DNA from: a virus
DNA: 45,345 bases
Direction: 5' to 3' (one strand)
Virus record (IMG/VR): IMGVR_UViG_3300005882_000544
Span: 1 to 45,345 of that record
The notes below the pieces were generated by a model, which worked only from the letters and a program-made list of their open reading frames with translations, made no database searches and was not told the DNA's origin. How positions within the stretch are numbered: the stretch's first letter is position 1; each line of letters opens with the position of its first letter. Made by a program: the position numbers and the translations under genes. Shown here one piece after another: positions 1-6,870 of the stretch.

Positions 1-468
1 TTAGTACCTCTTACATATATGCTCAGGAAAGATGCTAGTGGTATCATTGCATATTTTATTTCCAACCAAATAGGTGTTTGATAATACATAGTCTTTCAAG
101 CAGTCGTTGTTTTCTAGTAACAAATAGGATTGAGGAGCAACAAAATTAGGTACATTTTTGCGTAGAGAGTCTAAGGGGATAGGCTGTATCTCTTGAAAAG
201 CGATTATTTCTGCACCATACCTATATGAATCAATATGAGTATCAATTCTTTTTTGTATATTTGCATCATTTGAGTATTCGATTTTCCAATCTTCAAGTGA
301 ATGAATTTTTCCAAAATAAATGATTCCACATATAGCTTTTACAGGCTTACTAACATACATATATGCCATTTTACAATCATTAGGAAAGCGTCTACGATAC
401 TCTATTATTTTATTTTGAGATTTTATTTTTTTATAAATACTTGGCCAAAAGCTCATTACTGGGGTCAT
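1..468 (-). CDS. ASCH/PUA-like small protein, last gene of the defence operon
   Basis: A 155-residue protein on the minus strand whose stop codon lies at the left window edge. I chose ATG at 468 over the upstream GTG at 477 because GAGGTG lies about 7 nt before 468. The pattern near residues 20-55 (EYRRRFPN, then KMAYMYVSKPVKAICGII) is what I associate with ASCH/EVE-type PUA-fold domains, which bind RNA or modified nucleotides; a second conserved-looking block is FVAPQSYLLLENN near residue 110. No membrane segment or signal peptide is seen. It follows the helicase gene by about 50 nt on the same strand, so co-transcription is likely. The family call is by eye; a role in defence is inferred only from position. 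Confidence 0.6.
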   Translation of the reverse strand: MTPVMSFWPSIYKKIKSQNKIIEYRRRFPNDCKMAYMYVSKPVKAICGIIYFGKIHSLEDWKIEYSNDANIQKRIDTHIDSYRYGAEIIAFQEIQPIPLDSLRKNVPNFVAPQSYLLLENNDCLKDYVLSNTYLVGNKICNDTTSIFPEHICKRY

Positions 469-519
469 TAAGTTCACCTCTTTAATTTAGTTTAATGTTT
501 AAGACATTTTCAGGTTCTA

Positions 520-3132
520 TTATTCTATAAATAATTCAGGAACATTAAATTGAATGTCCTTTGCCTCTGTCTCAACACCTAAGTTGCCACACTCGAAGAT
601 GGAACGGTGGATTTTTATAACACCATTTTCTTCAATAAGGTACTTGGCACGATTTTTAGATTCCTCTATAAATGTTGAAACTTCTCTAGAAAACCCGTTT
701 TGCTGCAAAAATATAGTCAGTGGATTGGTGGTTCCGTATTCAACGTATTCATACCAGTCATTTGTAAAATGATTATTAACAACTTGTTCTGGATGAAGAT
801 TCATATATTCCAGAGAAAACTTTCTGAAATAATTCGAAATGCTGAATAAAAGAACATTTTCAATAACACCTAATGTTTCAGCAATAACATAATTCTTATG
901 CATCTTATCATTTTTATCATAAAATTCTGCATATTTTGTTTTGCCAACCCAAACACCAGTGTAAGGGTTCTTTTCCTTGTAATCGATGGCGTGGTAAATA
1001 ATTTGACTTAAACCATTTCCACGAATCCAGCGAAGTAAAATAACAGCATACCATCTAAGTACAGCATCAGATTTACCAATGGTTTCTCTTTCGTAAATAT
1101 TCCATTTGAAAACACGTTTTAACATCTTTAAAAATTCAATCAGTTCATCAAAGTCTACTTCATCATTTTCTCCCTTTAACTCAGGATATTTTGCACCACT
1201 GAGAATTGCATCATGTAAATTTGATGCCTGATCGTAGGAGAAAGTAATGTCATCGTTGGTTTTAGCTAATGGGAACTGCTGCAATATTTGATTTTCTTTT
1301 GCTTGTGTAATGTATTTAGAAAAGATATCTTTTACAGGAGAATCTACTCCAAGTGCAATATCCCTTGTATATATAAGTGCAAATTTTCTCATTGCATCAT
1401 ATTCTTTTCCTGTTGCATTTGTTAAGCAATCAGTTAATTCAATATCTCCATCTGCAAGACTTTCTATAACAGATTGGATTTGCTTAGTGTTTTCTGTCAG
1501 GTTTATTGATAATTCTTGTGGAGGAACATCTCGTTTTAATAATGATATATAGCGGTCTTCTTTAAGGGTATCATTTTCACGTATTAAGAATACATTTCCA
1601 TATAGGTTATATTTAATTCGACCAACACGCCCGATAAGGTTTCGGAATTCCACTTCATCCATATTAGCAGGACCATCTCGGTAGCTTGTGATAAACAAAT
1701 TATCAGCAGGGAGATTTACACCTTCTACCAATGTACTTGTACAAAAAATTGTACGAATAATGCCATCTTCAAAAGCTTTTTCTATGCGAAGACGAATATT
1801 AGCAGGAAGATACCCAACATGATATGCAACACCTTTAGTAATCAAATCGGCTAGGTAACAATCATTATGTACTTCTTGACGTATTTCTTTAGCCAAGGTT
1901 TGCAATTTTGCATCATCTGATGGATTTAATGATTTTGCATAAGCCACAGCGTAGGTTATAACTTTTTGTCTTGAACTACAATAAATGATATTTTGCTTTA
2001 TCTGTCCAACGCAAGTGATAATATCACTTAATGTATAATTGCATGGTATATTTTCCAAAAATGATAATGTTTTTGTATAATCATTGTGTTGATATATTTT
2101 ATTTGATGGAACATCAATAAAATATTTAAATTGGCATACAGGTGCATATTTTGATGCTAATTTTTTTATTTGTTCTGGTTGTATTCCTGGTATCAAGTTC
2201 AAATATACTTCAGGATTTGGTATGTTAGGAGATGCAAATACAATAGTAGGTCTCTGTTCTAAACGTAATAACTGAGAGATAACTTTATAATAATACGTAC
2301 TCCTTCCACCACGAAGTGATATTTTATGTGCCTCATCAATGAATAAAAAATCAATCTTTACCTTTGGCATTCCAATAAGAACATGAAGAAGTCTTTCAGG
2401 TGTCATGACAAAAATAAAGTGATGGTCTTGTTGTAAGACCAAATCTCCAGCAGCACTTACAACTCGGTAATTGGTCTCATTGAGTTTTGTTTGCAGGTCT
2501 TTGAAAAGACTGCTTCTGACTTCATTGATAAGTGCTTTTGTTGGAACTAGAACTGCATAATTTTTGCTGGATCCATTCTCAATTTGCTGTGTAATATAAG
2601 TTTGTACTACAAAAGATTTACCCATCGAAGTGGGACCAGAATAACTGAAGTATTGATAATTCAAACCATCATATACAGTTTTTTGGTCTCGGAAAAAATA
2701 CTCATCTTCTTTTCCTGGAATAAGTAATGCGTCTTTATCAAAAGAATAATACAATCGGTCTAGGATATCAGCACTTTGAAAATTACCAACTGATGGTGAT
2801 TTTAGACCTCTATAATTACCTACAGAAGATAAGACAGCACCTAGATAATGTTTAATGGTTTTGTTATCTGGATAAATCAAGTTTAAGAGGATAGCAATTT
2901 CCTGTCCCCATAATTTATATTTGTCTGCGTTTTCAACATTTGCAGCCTTGGAAAGGATATCTGCAAATCTTACAGCATGTGTTATATTTAATTCCTGTAA
3001 TGGTGTATCAATGTCAAATAAGCAAATAGAATAATTGTGCAAGAGAGAAGCATATATCTCCTGTAAATATTCATTGCAGTCTATATTACGATACAACTCT
3101 TCAGCAAGAGTACCGTTTCGTGGCAATTGCAT
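520..3132 (-). CDS. hamB: HamB-like DEAH superfamily 2 helicase of a Hachiman-type system
   Basis: An 870-residue helicase. Visible motifs in order are Walker A GPTSMGKS (about 166-173), DEAH box FIDEAHK (about 264-270), motif III-like FASPNIP (about 299-305), motif V region TSTLVEGVNLPA (about 465-476) and motif VI LIGRVGRIK (about 499-507). Length and motif set fit HamB, the ATP-driven helicase that partners HamA in Hachiman anti-phage defence. ATG at 3132 lies one nucleotide after the HamA stop and has GGGAGGG upstream, so translation is probably coupled. HamB is known to sense and move along DNA and to control HamA. Nothing appears truncated and all ATPase motifs are intact. Other Ski2-like or DEAD-box defence helicases are possible, but the HamA-like partner favours HamB. 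Confidence 0.85.
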   Translation of the reverse strand: MQLPRNGTLAEELYRNIDCNEYLQEIYASLLHNYSICLFDIDTPLQELNITHAVRFADILSKAANVENADKYKLWGQEIAILLNLIYPDNKTIKHYLGAVLSSVGNYRGLKSPSVGNFQSADILDRLYYSFDKDALLIPGKEDEYFFRDQKTVYDGLNYQYFSYSGPTSMGKSFVVQTYITQQIENGSSKNYAVLVPTKALINEVRSSLFKDLQTKLNETNYRVVSAAGDLVLQQDHHFIFVMTPERLLHVLIGMPKVKIDFLFIDEAHKISLRGGRSTYYYKVISQLLRLEQRPTIVFASPNIPNPEVYLNLIPGIQPEQIKKLASKYAPVCQFKYFIDVPSNKIYQHNDYTKTLSFLENIPCNYTLSDIITCVGQIKQNIIYCSSRQKVITYAVAYAKSLNPSDDAKLQTLAKEIRQEVHNDCYLADLITKGVAYHVGYLPANIRLRIEKAFEDGIIRTIFCTSTLVEGVNLPADNLFITSYRDGPANMDEVEFRNLIGRVGRIKYNLYGNVFLIRENDTLKEDRYISLLKRDVPPQELSINLTENTKQIQSVIESLADGDIELTDCLTNATGKEYDAMRKFALIYTRDIALGVDSPVKDIFSKYITQAKENQILQQFPLAKTNDDITFSYDQASNLHDAILSGAKYPELKGENDEVDFDELIEFLKMLKRVFKWNIYERETIGKSDAVLRWYAVILLRWIRGNGLSQIIYHAIDYKEKNPYTGVWVGKTKYAEFYDKNDKMHKNYVIAETLGVIENVLLFSISNYFRKFSLEYMNLHPEQVVNNHFTNDWYEYVEYGTTNPLTIFLQQNGFSREVSTFIEESKNRAKYLIEENGVIKIHRSIFECGNLGVETEAKDIQFNVPELFIE

Positions 3133-3133
3133 A

Positions 3134-4594
3134 TTAGTACCCTCCCGTCATTTCATCTATTAAATTTGTTCTCTCGTTTGGGGCATCGTTGAATGGAACG
3201 ATATAAAAATAAAAACTGTATCCCTCAAAAGAATTTGACTGTATTTGGCTTAAGATATAGGGCTCTATTGCCATAATGTCTTGTTGTAATTGTGTTTTTA
3301 CAGCATCTCGGAACTGGTTATTGTTCATTCCGGTTGGGTCAATGTTCATAGTGTATCCAAGAAATATTCCAAAGGACATATCAGGAACATTTGAATCAGT
3401 TTTCTGAGGAATAAGCAGTGAAAGCATATAATTCGTTGTTTCTTTGTCATAAATGCTGTTATGAGTTGTATTTTCAATCATCTGTAGTTCAGAGGTGCTA
3501 TTAGATTCAATGGATTTTATTCTATTGAAAGCACGGTCAACAGCGGTTTGCATATCTCCCACAATATTAGAAGCACCAAAAACAAGCTGGTGATATGGAA
3601 TACCAGAACTATTATCAGAAAGAAGATGAACTCCGTCACTTTTACTGACAACATCTCCACCTATATCATTTATTTCAATTTTACTCATTATCTTAGGGGC
3701 ATCTAATTCTTGTTCTAAAAAAATATAAAGCAACATTTCTCCAAGAACGGCATCAGCGTTTGTGGAGTATGCTCGTAAAAATTTTATAAGAGCCTGAGAA
3801 CCTGCTGCCATAGCTTTCTTTGATTTTTCGGATTCAGCTATCTTGGCTCGTGAAAGAACATAACTACCAATATTATCAAGAAGATAACTTTTTAAATCCT
3901 TAAATGCAAATTTGAAATTATTTATATTTGTGCTATAAATTTGTGCTGTTGTAGGATTTGATAAACCAATAATCTGGGTAGATGATACTTGCCGAAAGAC
4001 ACGACCAAAGTTAGGGTCATTCAATGTTTTCTGTAAAGGCCTAATCTCATCGGGTGTCTTGTTTTCAAAGTGAATTTCATCAGAGCCATTTTCGTACTTT
4101 TTAATTATGTTTTTATCAAGTGTTCTAATATCATTTGCACATGGTTGATTAGCAACTTCAACAATTGCAAAACGAAATACTGAAGATAAAAGACCAGCAA
4201 AATTAAAGGTAGAAGAATTGAGAATATTACTCTTTTCATATCCTGCGATGTACCCAATGACTGTTGAATCTATAATGTTTGAATCGTCTTTAAGAATATC
4301 TTTTATGGCACGAACAATTGCAAAGCGATAAGAATCTTTTACCAAAGGGACAACCGATTCTTGAAACTTTTTTTGCACATCGTTGAAATTACTGTTACGT
4401 GCTGCCTTAATAACATCTGGTGGAACATTATCATGTCCATTTTTTAGATGGCCTGGTAACGAACTGTCACGTAATTCAGTTGAATCTGCACCGAAGGCAC
4501 AAAATATAGCATCACATAATATTGGGTTTGTTACTTTTTGTGCTTTGGCCTGATACAAAATCGTAAAAAGAGTACCGAAACAGAGTCGTTTCAT
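3134..4594 (-). CDS. hamA: HamA-like (DUF1837) protein with long N-terminal extension
   Basis: A 486-residue protein; ATG at 4594 is preferred to GTG at 4606 because GGTGG sits 8 nt before it. The C-terminal third looks like the HamA/DUF1837 nuclease-like domain: GEMLLYIFLEQELDAPKI (about 285-302), KSDGVHLL (about 318-325) and QLVFGASN (about 336-343), then an alternating helical region. Classical HamA is roughly 250-300 residues, so residues 1-280 are an extra domain that I cannot name; it begins MKRLCFGTLF and contains NVPPDVI near 56-62. At the place where HamA proteins usually carry the ExK catalytic pair, this sequence reads FGASN, so nuclease activity is doubtful. It lies between the XRE gene and the helicase in one operon. 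Confidence 0.78.
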   Translation of the reverse strand: MKRLCFGTLFTILYQAKAQKVTNPILCDAIFCAFGADSTELRDSSLPGHLKNGHDNVPPDVIKAARNSNFNDVQKKFQESVVPLVKDSYRFAIVRAIKDILKDDSNIIDSTVIGYIAGYEKSNILNSSTFNFAGLLSSVFRFAIVEVANQPCANDIRTLDKNIIKKYENGSDEIHFENKTPDEIRPLQKTLNDPNFGRVFRQVSSTQIIGLSNPTTAQIYSTNINNFKFAFKDLKSYLLDNIGSYVLSRAKIAESEKSKKAMAAGSQALIKFLRAYSTNADAVLGEMLLYIFLEQELDAPKIMSKIEINDIGGDVVSKSDGVHLLSDNSSGIPYHQLVFGASNIVGDMQTAVDRAFNRIKSIESNSTSELQMIENTTHNSIYDKETTNYMLSLLIPQKTDSNVPDMSFGIFLGYTMNIDPTGMNNNQFRDAVKTQLQQDIMAIEPYILSQIQSNSFEGYSFYFYIVPFNDAPNERTNLIDEMTGGY

Positions 4595-4623
4595 CCTTAT
4601 GACCACCTTTCTGTTACTATTAT

Positions 4624-4824
4624 CTATAAAATAATGTCAACGATATCTCCAATGTTGCATTGAAGTGCAGTACATATTTTCCCGAGAACTTCCATGCTAA
4701 CAGGTTGATTTTTACCCATTTTAGCCATAGTAGAAGAAGTGATTCCAGCTTTGGCCATAAGGTCTTTTTTTAACATGCTTTTATCTATCAATATTTTCCA
4801 TAGTTTATTGTAGCTGAATTGCAT
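4624..4824 (-). CDS. Small Cro/C1-family (XRE, YozG-like) regulator
   Basis: A 66-residue protein that is almost entirely one helix-turn-helix: a helix near residues 17-24 (MLKKDLMAK), a recognition helix around AGITSSTMAKMGKN, then EVLGKICTALQCNIGDIVDI. Single-domain XRE proteins of this sort are common at the head of restriction and defence operons. GGAGGG lies 8 nt before the ATG on the minus strand. The HamA-like gene starts about 30 nt downstream, so this is the first gene of the operon and probably its autoregulator. It is too small, and too tightly placed with the defence genes, to be assumed the prophage CI repressor, though that alternative cannot be excluded. Confidence 0.85.
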   Translation of the reverse strand: MQFSYNKLWKILIDKSMLKKDLMAKAGITSSTMAKMGKNQPVSMEVLGKICTALQCNIGDIVDIIL

Positions 4825-4873
4825 TAATGTAGCCCTCCTTCAATATTGGCATACAAAATAAATCGTTTTAAAT

Positions 4874-4902
4874 ATTATATCACTAAAATTCGCAAACTAC
4901 AA
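4874..4902 (-). promoter_or_regulatory. Candidate promoter of the defence operon
   Basis: Read on the minus strand, TTGTAG (4902-4897), a 17-nt spacer and a perfect TATAAT (4879-4874) lie about 50 nt before the XRE start. The -35 half is weak. The 9-mer AAACTACAA (plus-strand reading) covers the -35 at 4894-4902 and recurs at 4948-4956, which makes it a candidate operator for the XRE protein. This is inferred from spacing and repetition only. Confidence 0.5.
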
Positions 4903-5027
4903 TTTAAACTGTGCATTTTTATATGTGACCTTTCAAGAAATCTAAGAAAACTACAAAAATGCAAAGTTTTATATAGTTAAAATCAGTGATTTTGACTAGC
5001 AATCAAATATACAGTTAATTACTTAGG

Positions 5028-5060
5028 TCTCCTGTTCAATTATTGAATAGGAGATTTTTT
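5028..5060 (+). terminator. Strong intrinsic terminator
   Basis: Arms TCTCCTGTTCAA (5028-5039) and TTGAATAGGAGA (5043-5054) pair over 12 bp with one G-T wobble and a 3-nt loop, followed by six T residues. It faces rightward although no plus-strand gene precedes it in the window. It may insulate the early genes, or it may be the end of a host or leader transcript. Confidence 0.85.
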
Positions 5061-5183
5061 GTTTTCCATGTTTCTCCCATACTTTACCCATACTACATCC
5101 ATTTTTTTAAAGAATGAAAAAACCTATTATATAGAGGAAGGTAGAAAAAGCCTATCAAATAAATCATAAAGGAGGTGCGTAAA

Positions 5184-5324
5184 ATGTCAAAGAATTTAAA
5201 ACAAACTTCAAAAGCTGTGGCTACTAAAGCAAGTAAAGTTTTGAGAGATGGACGTTACAGCAATACATCAAAGTCTGTAGCTGGAAGTGCATTATCACAA
5301 ACAAGACCAGGAAAGAAAAAGTAG
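5184..5324 (+). CDS. Small basic conserved phage/ICE protein (46 aa)
   Basis: ATG at 5184 is preceded by a perfect AAGGAGG about 8 nt upstream. The product starts MSKNLKQTSKAVATKASKV, has a central LRDGRYSNTSKSVAGSALSQ, and ends with GKKK. It is rich in Lys, Ser, Thr and Ala, has no membrane segment and no recognisable domain. I recall near-identical small proteins near the early end of Clostridia integrative elements, always without function. Its DNA- or RNA-binding nature is only suggested by charge. It is the first plus-strand gene of the element. Confidence 0.75.
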   Translation: MSKNLKQTSKAVATKASKVLRDGRYSNTSKSVAGSALSQTRPGKKK

Positions 5325-5603
5325 TCTGGTAAAAAGTGGTGTGGTGCGTGATTGGATAATCAACCCACACCTTCCCAAAAGGGAAATCAATAAACAAACA
5401 ATATCACAGGCCTGATTAGCTATAGGGTACTGGGATACAGATATCGAAACCATCGCAGCAATTGCTGTTGTGACAGGTGCGATTGAAGTACCCTTATTTT
5501 CCTATACCTTTTTCAGGTAAAGTAGGTCGGTACTTCAACAGTGCCGACCTTTATTTGTATCCCAGCCCTCTGCGAGAACCAGGCGGAAAGGCTAGGGAAA
5601 TTA
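5325..5603 (+). promoter_or_regulatory. Structured leader upstream of the sigma-like gene
   Basis: A long untranslated-looking stretch with several inverted repeats. GGGTAC (5425-5430) can pair with GTACCC (5488-5493). CTGGGATAC (5430-5438) can pair with GTATCCCAG (5557-5565), and this crosses the first pairing. AGGTCGG (5524-5530) pairs with CCGACCT (5544-5550) over a 13-nt loop. Two short open stretches without good starts are also present: 5416-5520 (reading ...ETIAAIAVVTGAIEVPLF) and 5477-5629 from a GTG (reading ...RYFNSADLYLYPSP). They may be remnants or leader peptides. Confidence 0.4.
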
Positions 5604-6227
5604 ATGAAAATCCGAAAAACAAGAATTGATGAACGCAGTACTTATCGCTACCCAGTTGATGTAGTAGATGGAAAAGGAGGTTACAGAACTGAATACATTA
5701 CCATTCATCCAGGAGAAGATGGCGTAACAGAGGCTGATATAAAGACTCTACATTCTTTGGATGATAGCGAGGTGTATTACAACAATAAAAATCTTCGACC
5801 AGAAAAAACAGAAGAAGAAAAGGCTGCTATGGAAGTTTGGAGAAAGCATTATGTAGACAAGACAACATCTGAACGTGGTTATGCACCAAGTAAAGATGAA
5901 GTAGAAGATGCTGTACAAGAGGCATTTCCAAGTAACTGGAATTTATCCTTAGATTTTATTGTAGGTGATGATGAGGAAGGTTCAGATAAAAGCAAAGTAC
6001 TTTATGAGGCATCATTGACTACTGTTGAAAGCACGGATTCATCAGTAGAACATTTATATGAAGTGATGGAATCCATGACAGGCAAGCAACGTGAAGTCCT
6101 TCGTATGGTTAAATTAGAAGAACGTACATTAACCGAAGTAGCACAGCTACTTGGGACAAGCATTCCTAATGTTAAGAAGCATTTGGACAAGGCTGTCGAA
6201 CATATAAAAAAGAATTACTACAAATAA
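5604..6227 (+). CDS. Sigma-70-like DNA-binding protein (region 4 at the C-terminus)
   Basis: A 207-residue protein. The C-terminal 55 residues (MESMTGKQREVLRM, then RTLTEVAQLLGTSIPNVKKHL) form a sigma-region-4 helix-turn-helix; the N-terminal 130 residues are acidic and not recognised. The open frame extends back to GTG 5541, but ATG 5604 has AGGGAAA upstream and the extension overlaps a hairpin, so 5604 is preferred. Proteins like this are often annotated as sigma factor-like or ArpU-type regulators in Clostridia elements. It precedes the whole replication operon, so it probably activates early phage transcription; that is inferred from position. Regions 2 and 3 of a full sigma factor are absent. 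Confidence 0.7.
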   Translation: MKIRKTRIDERSTYRYPVDVVDGKGGYRTEYITIHPGEDGVTEADIKTLHSLDDSEVYYNNKNLRPEKTEEEKAAMEVWRKHYVDKTTSERGYAPSKDEVEDAVQEAFPSNWNLSLDFIVGDDEEGSDKSKVLYEASLTTVESTDSSVEHLYEVMESMTGKQREVLRMVKLEERTLTEVAQLLGTSIPNVKKHLDKAVEHIKKNYYK

Positions 6228-6242
6228 ATTTAAACTTTTTTA

Positions 6243-6303
6243 GGACGAGGTTAAAATCTTGTCCTTTTTCTTTGCCTGTGACTTGTAAGGGAGAACACCT
6301 TAC
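6243..6303 (+). promoter_or_regulatory. Dispersed leader element, copy 1 (terminator-like hairpin plus second hairpin)
   Basis: GGACGAG (6243-6249) pairs with CTTGTCC (6258-6264), followed by TTTTTC. The sequence CTTTGCCTGTGACTT (6270-6284) is shared with copies at 10806 and 41937. A second hairpin follows: GTAAGG (6285-6290) with CCTTAC (6298-6303). It separates the sigma-like gene from the next gene and could be a terminator or an attenuator. Confidence 0.65.
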
Positions 6304-6322
6304 AGAAAGCGAGGTGCAGGAT

Positions 6323-6526
6323 ATGGCATTGAAACACAAGATTACTATCAATGTTTCTGACCCGAACGGAAAGAAAGCAACTGTTCTCAAAGGTGCAGAT
6401 ATGCGACTTCCATCAAGAATCGTTAGATTTCTTTTTGGGGATTTTACGCAAGTGTATTTATTAGCACCAGGACAGACGGTTGAATCCGTTGATGTCAGAG
6501 AGTTAAAGGAAGGAGGTAGCCTATGA
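6323..6526 (+). CDS. Small conserved phage protein (67 aa), unknown function
   Basis: ATG at 6323 follows GAGGTGCAGG; the open frame continues back to 6272 but that part overlaps the leader hairpin. The product starts MALKHKITINVSDPNGKK and ends VRELKEGGSL. It looks like a small beta-rich soluble domain. The next gene begins 4 nt inside its end (ATGA-type overlap), and downstream genes are replication accessories, so it belongs to the early operon. I do not recognise a function. Confidence 0.7.
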   Translation: MALKHKITINVSDPNGKKATVLKGADMRLPSRIVRFLFGDFTQVYLLAPGQTVESVDVRELKEGGSL

Positions 6527-6870
6527 GCAAAGTAAAGTTATTACTTGATGTAATTTCTGATGTACGTTCTTTAGCAGATAGTTTGCAGGCAGTAGCAGAT
6601 GCAATAACGGTAAACGAATCTACAACAGTGGATGCAACTCCAACACAGGACCCTGTGAAAGAAGAAAAGCAGCCTATTAAAAAGAATGCTGCTAAAAAGG
6701 AATACACATTAGAAGATGTAAGAGGCATTCTTGCTATAAAAAGTCAGAATGGTCTTACAGCAGAAGTAAAGGGATTGATTGAAAAATATGGTGGCACTAA
6801 GTTATCAGATATCGACCCTACGCATTATGCAGACATTATGAAAGATGCGGAGGTACTTGGTAATGAGTAA
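6523..6870 (+). CDS. Conserved phage protein (115 aa), unknown function
   Basis: The start ATGAGC overlaps the preceding stop, with GGAGG 7-10 nt before it. The N-terminal 35 residues are predicted helical (DVISDVRSLADSLQAVADA). A Thr/Lys-rich linker follows (about 36-60), then a compact C-terminal domain with EYTLEDVRGILAIKSQNG and IEKYGGTKLSDIDP. Homologues are often labelled 'rRNA biogenesis protein rrp5', which I consider an uninformative transfer. The gene overlaps the DUF2800 gene by 8 nt and is always next to it in my recollection, suggesting a shared role in phage DNA metabolism. Confidence 0.7.
   Translation: MSKVKLLLDVISDVRSLADSLQAVADAITVNESTTVDATPTQDPVKEEKQPIKKNAAKKEYTLEDVRGILAIKSQNGLTAEVKGLIEKYGGTKLSDIDPTHYADIMKDAEVLGNE

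Larger units (their letters stand above)
4825..5183. other. Intergenic region between the defence operon and the early phage genes
   Basis: About 360 nt of very AT-rich sequence with no convincing ORF. It holds the minus-strand promoter, two AAACTACAA repeats, a short hairpin (AAAATC and GATTTT near 4979-4993), a strong plus-strand terminator (5028-5060), and a tandem CCCATACT duplication near 5076-5093. A plus-strand promoter for the 5184 gene should lie here, but I do not see a clear consensus one. An attachment site or an old element boundary could sit here, but no duplicated core is available in this window to prove it. Confidence 0.5.

Noticed and set aside
5076-5093. CCCATACT duplication as an attachment-site core
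   Set aside because: It is only a local tandem copy; no matching sequence was found near the right end, and the true right end lies outside the window.
5541-5603. GTG start giving a 21-residue extension of the sigma-like protein
   Set aside because: It overlaps a hairpin and has no ribosome site; ATG 5604 has AGGGAAA at proper distance.
6523-6870. Naming this protein rRNA biogenesis protein rrp5
   Set aside because: This label is common in databases for phage homologues, but the protein is far too short and shows no S1 repeats.
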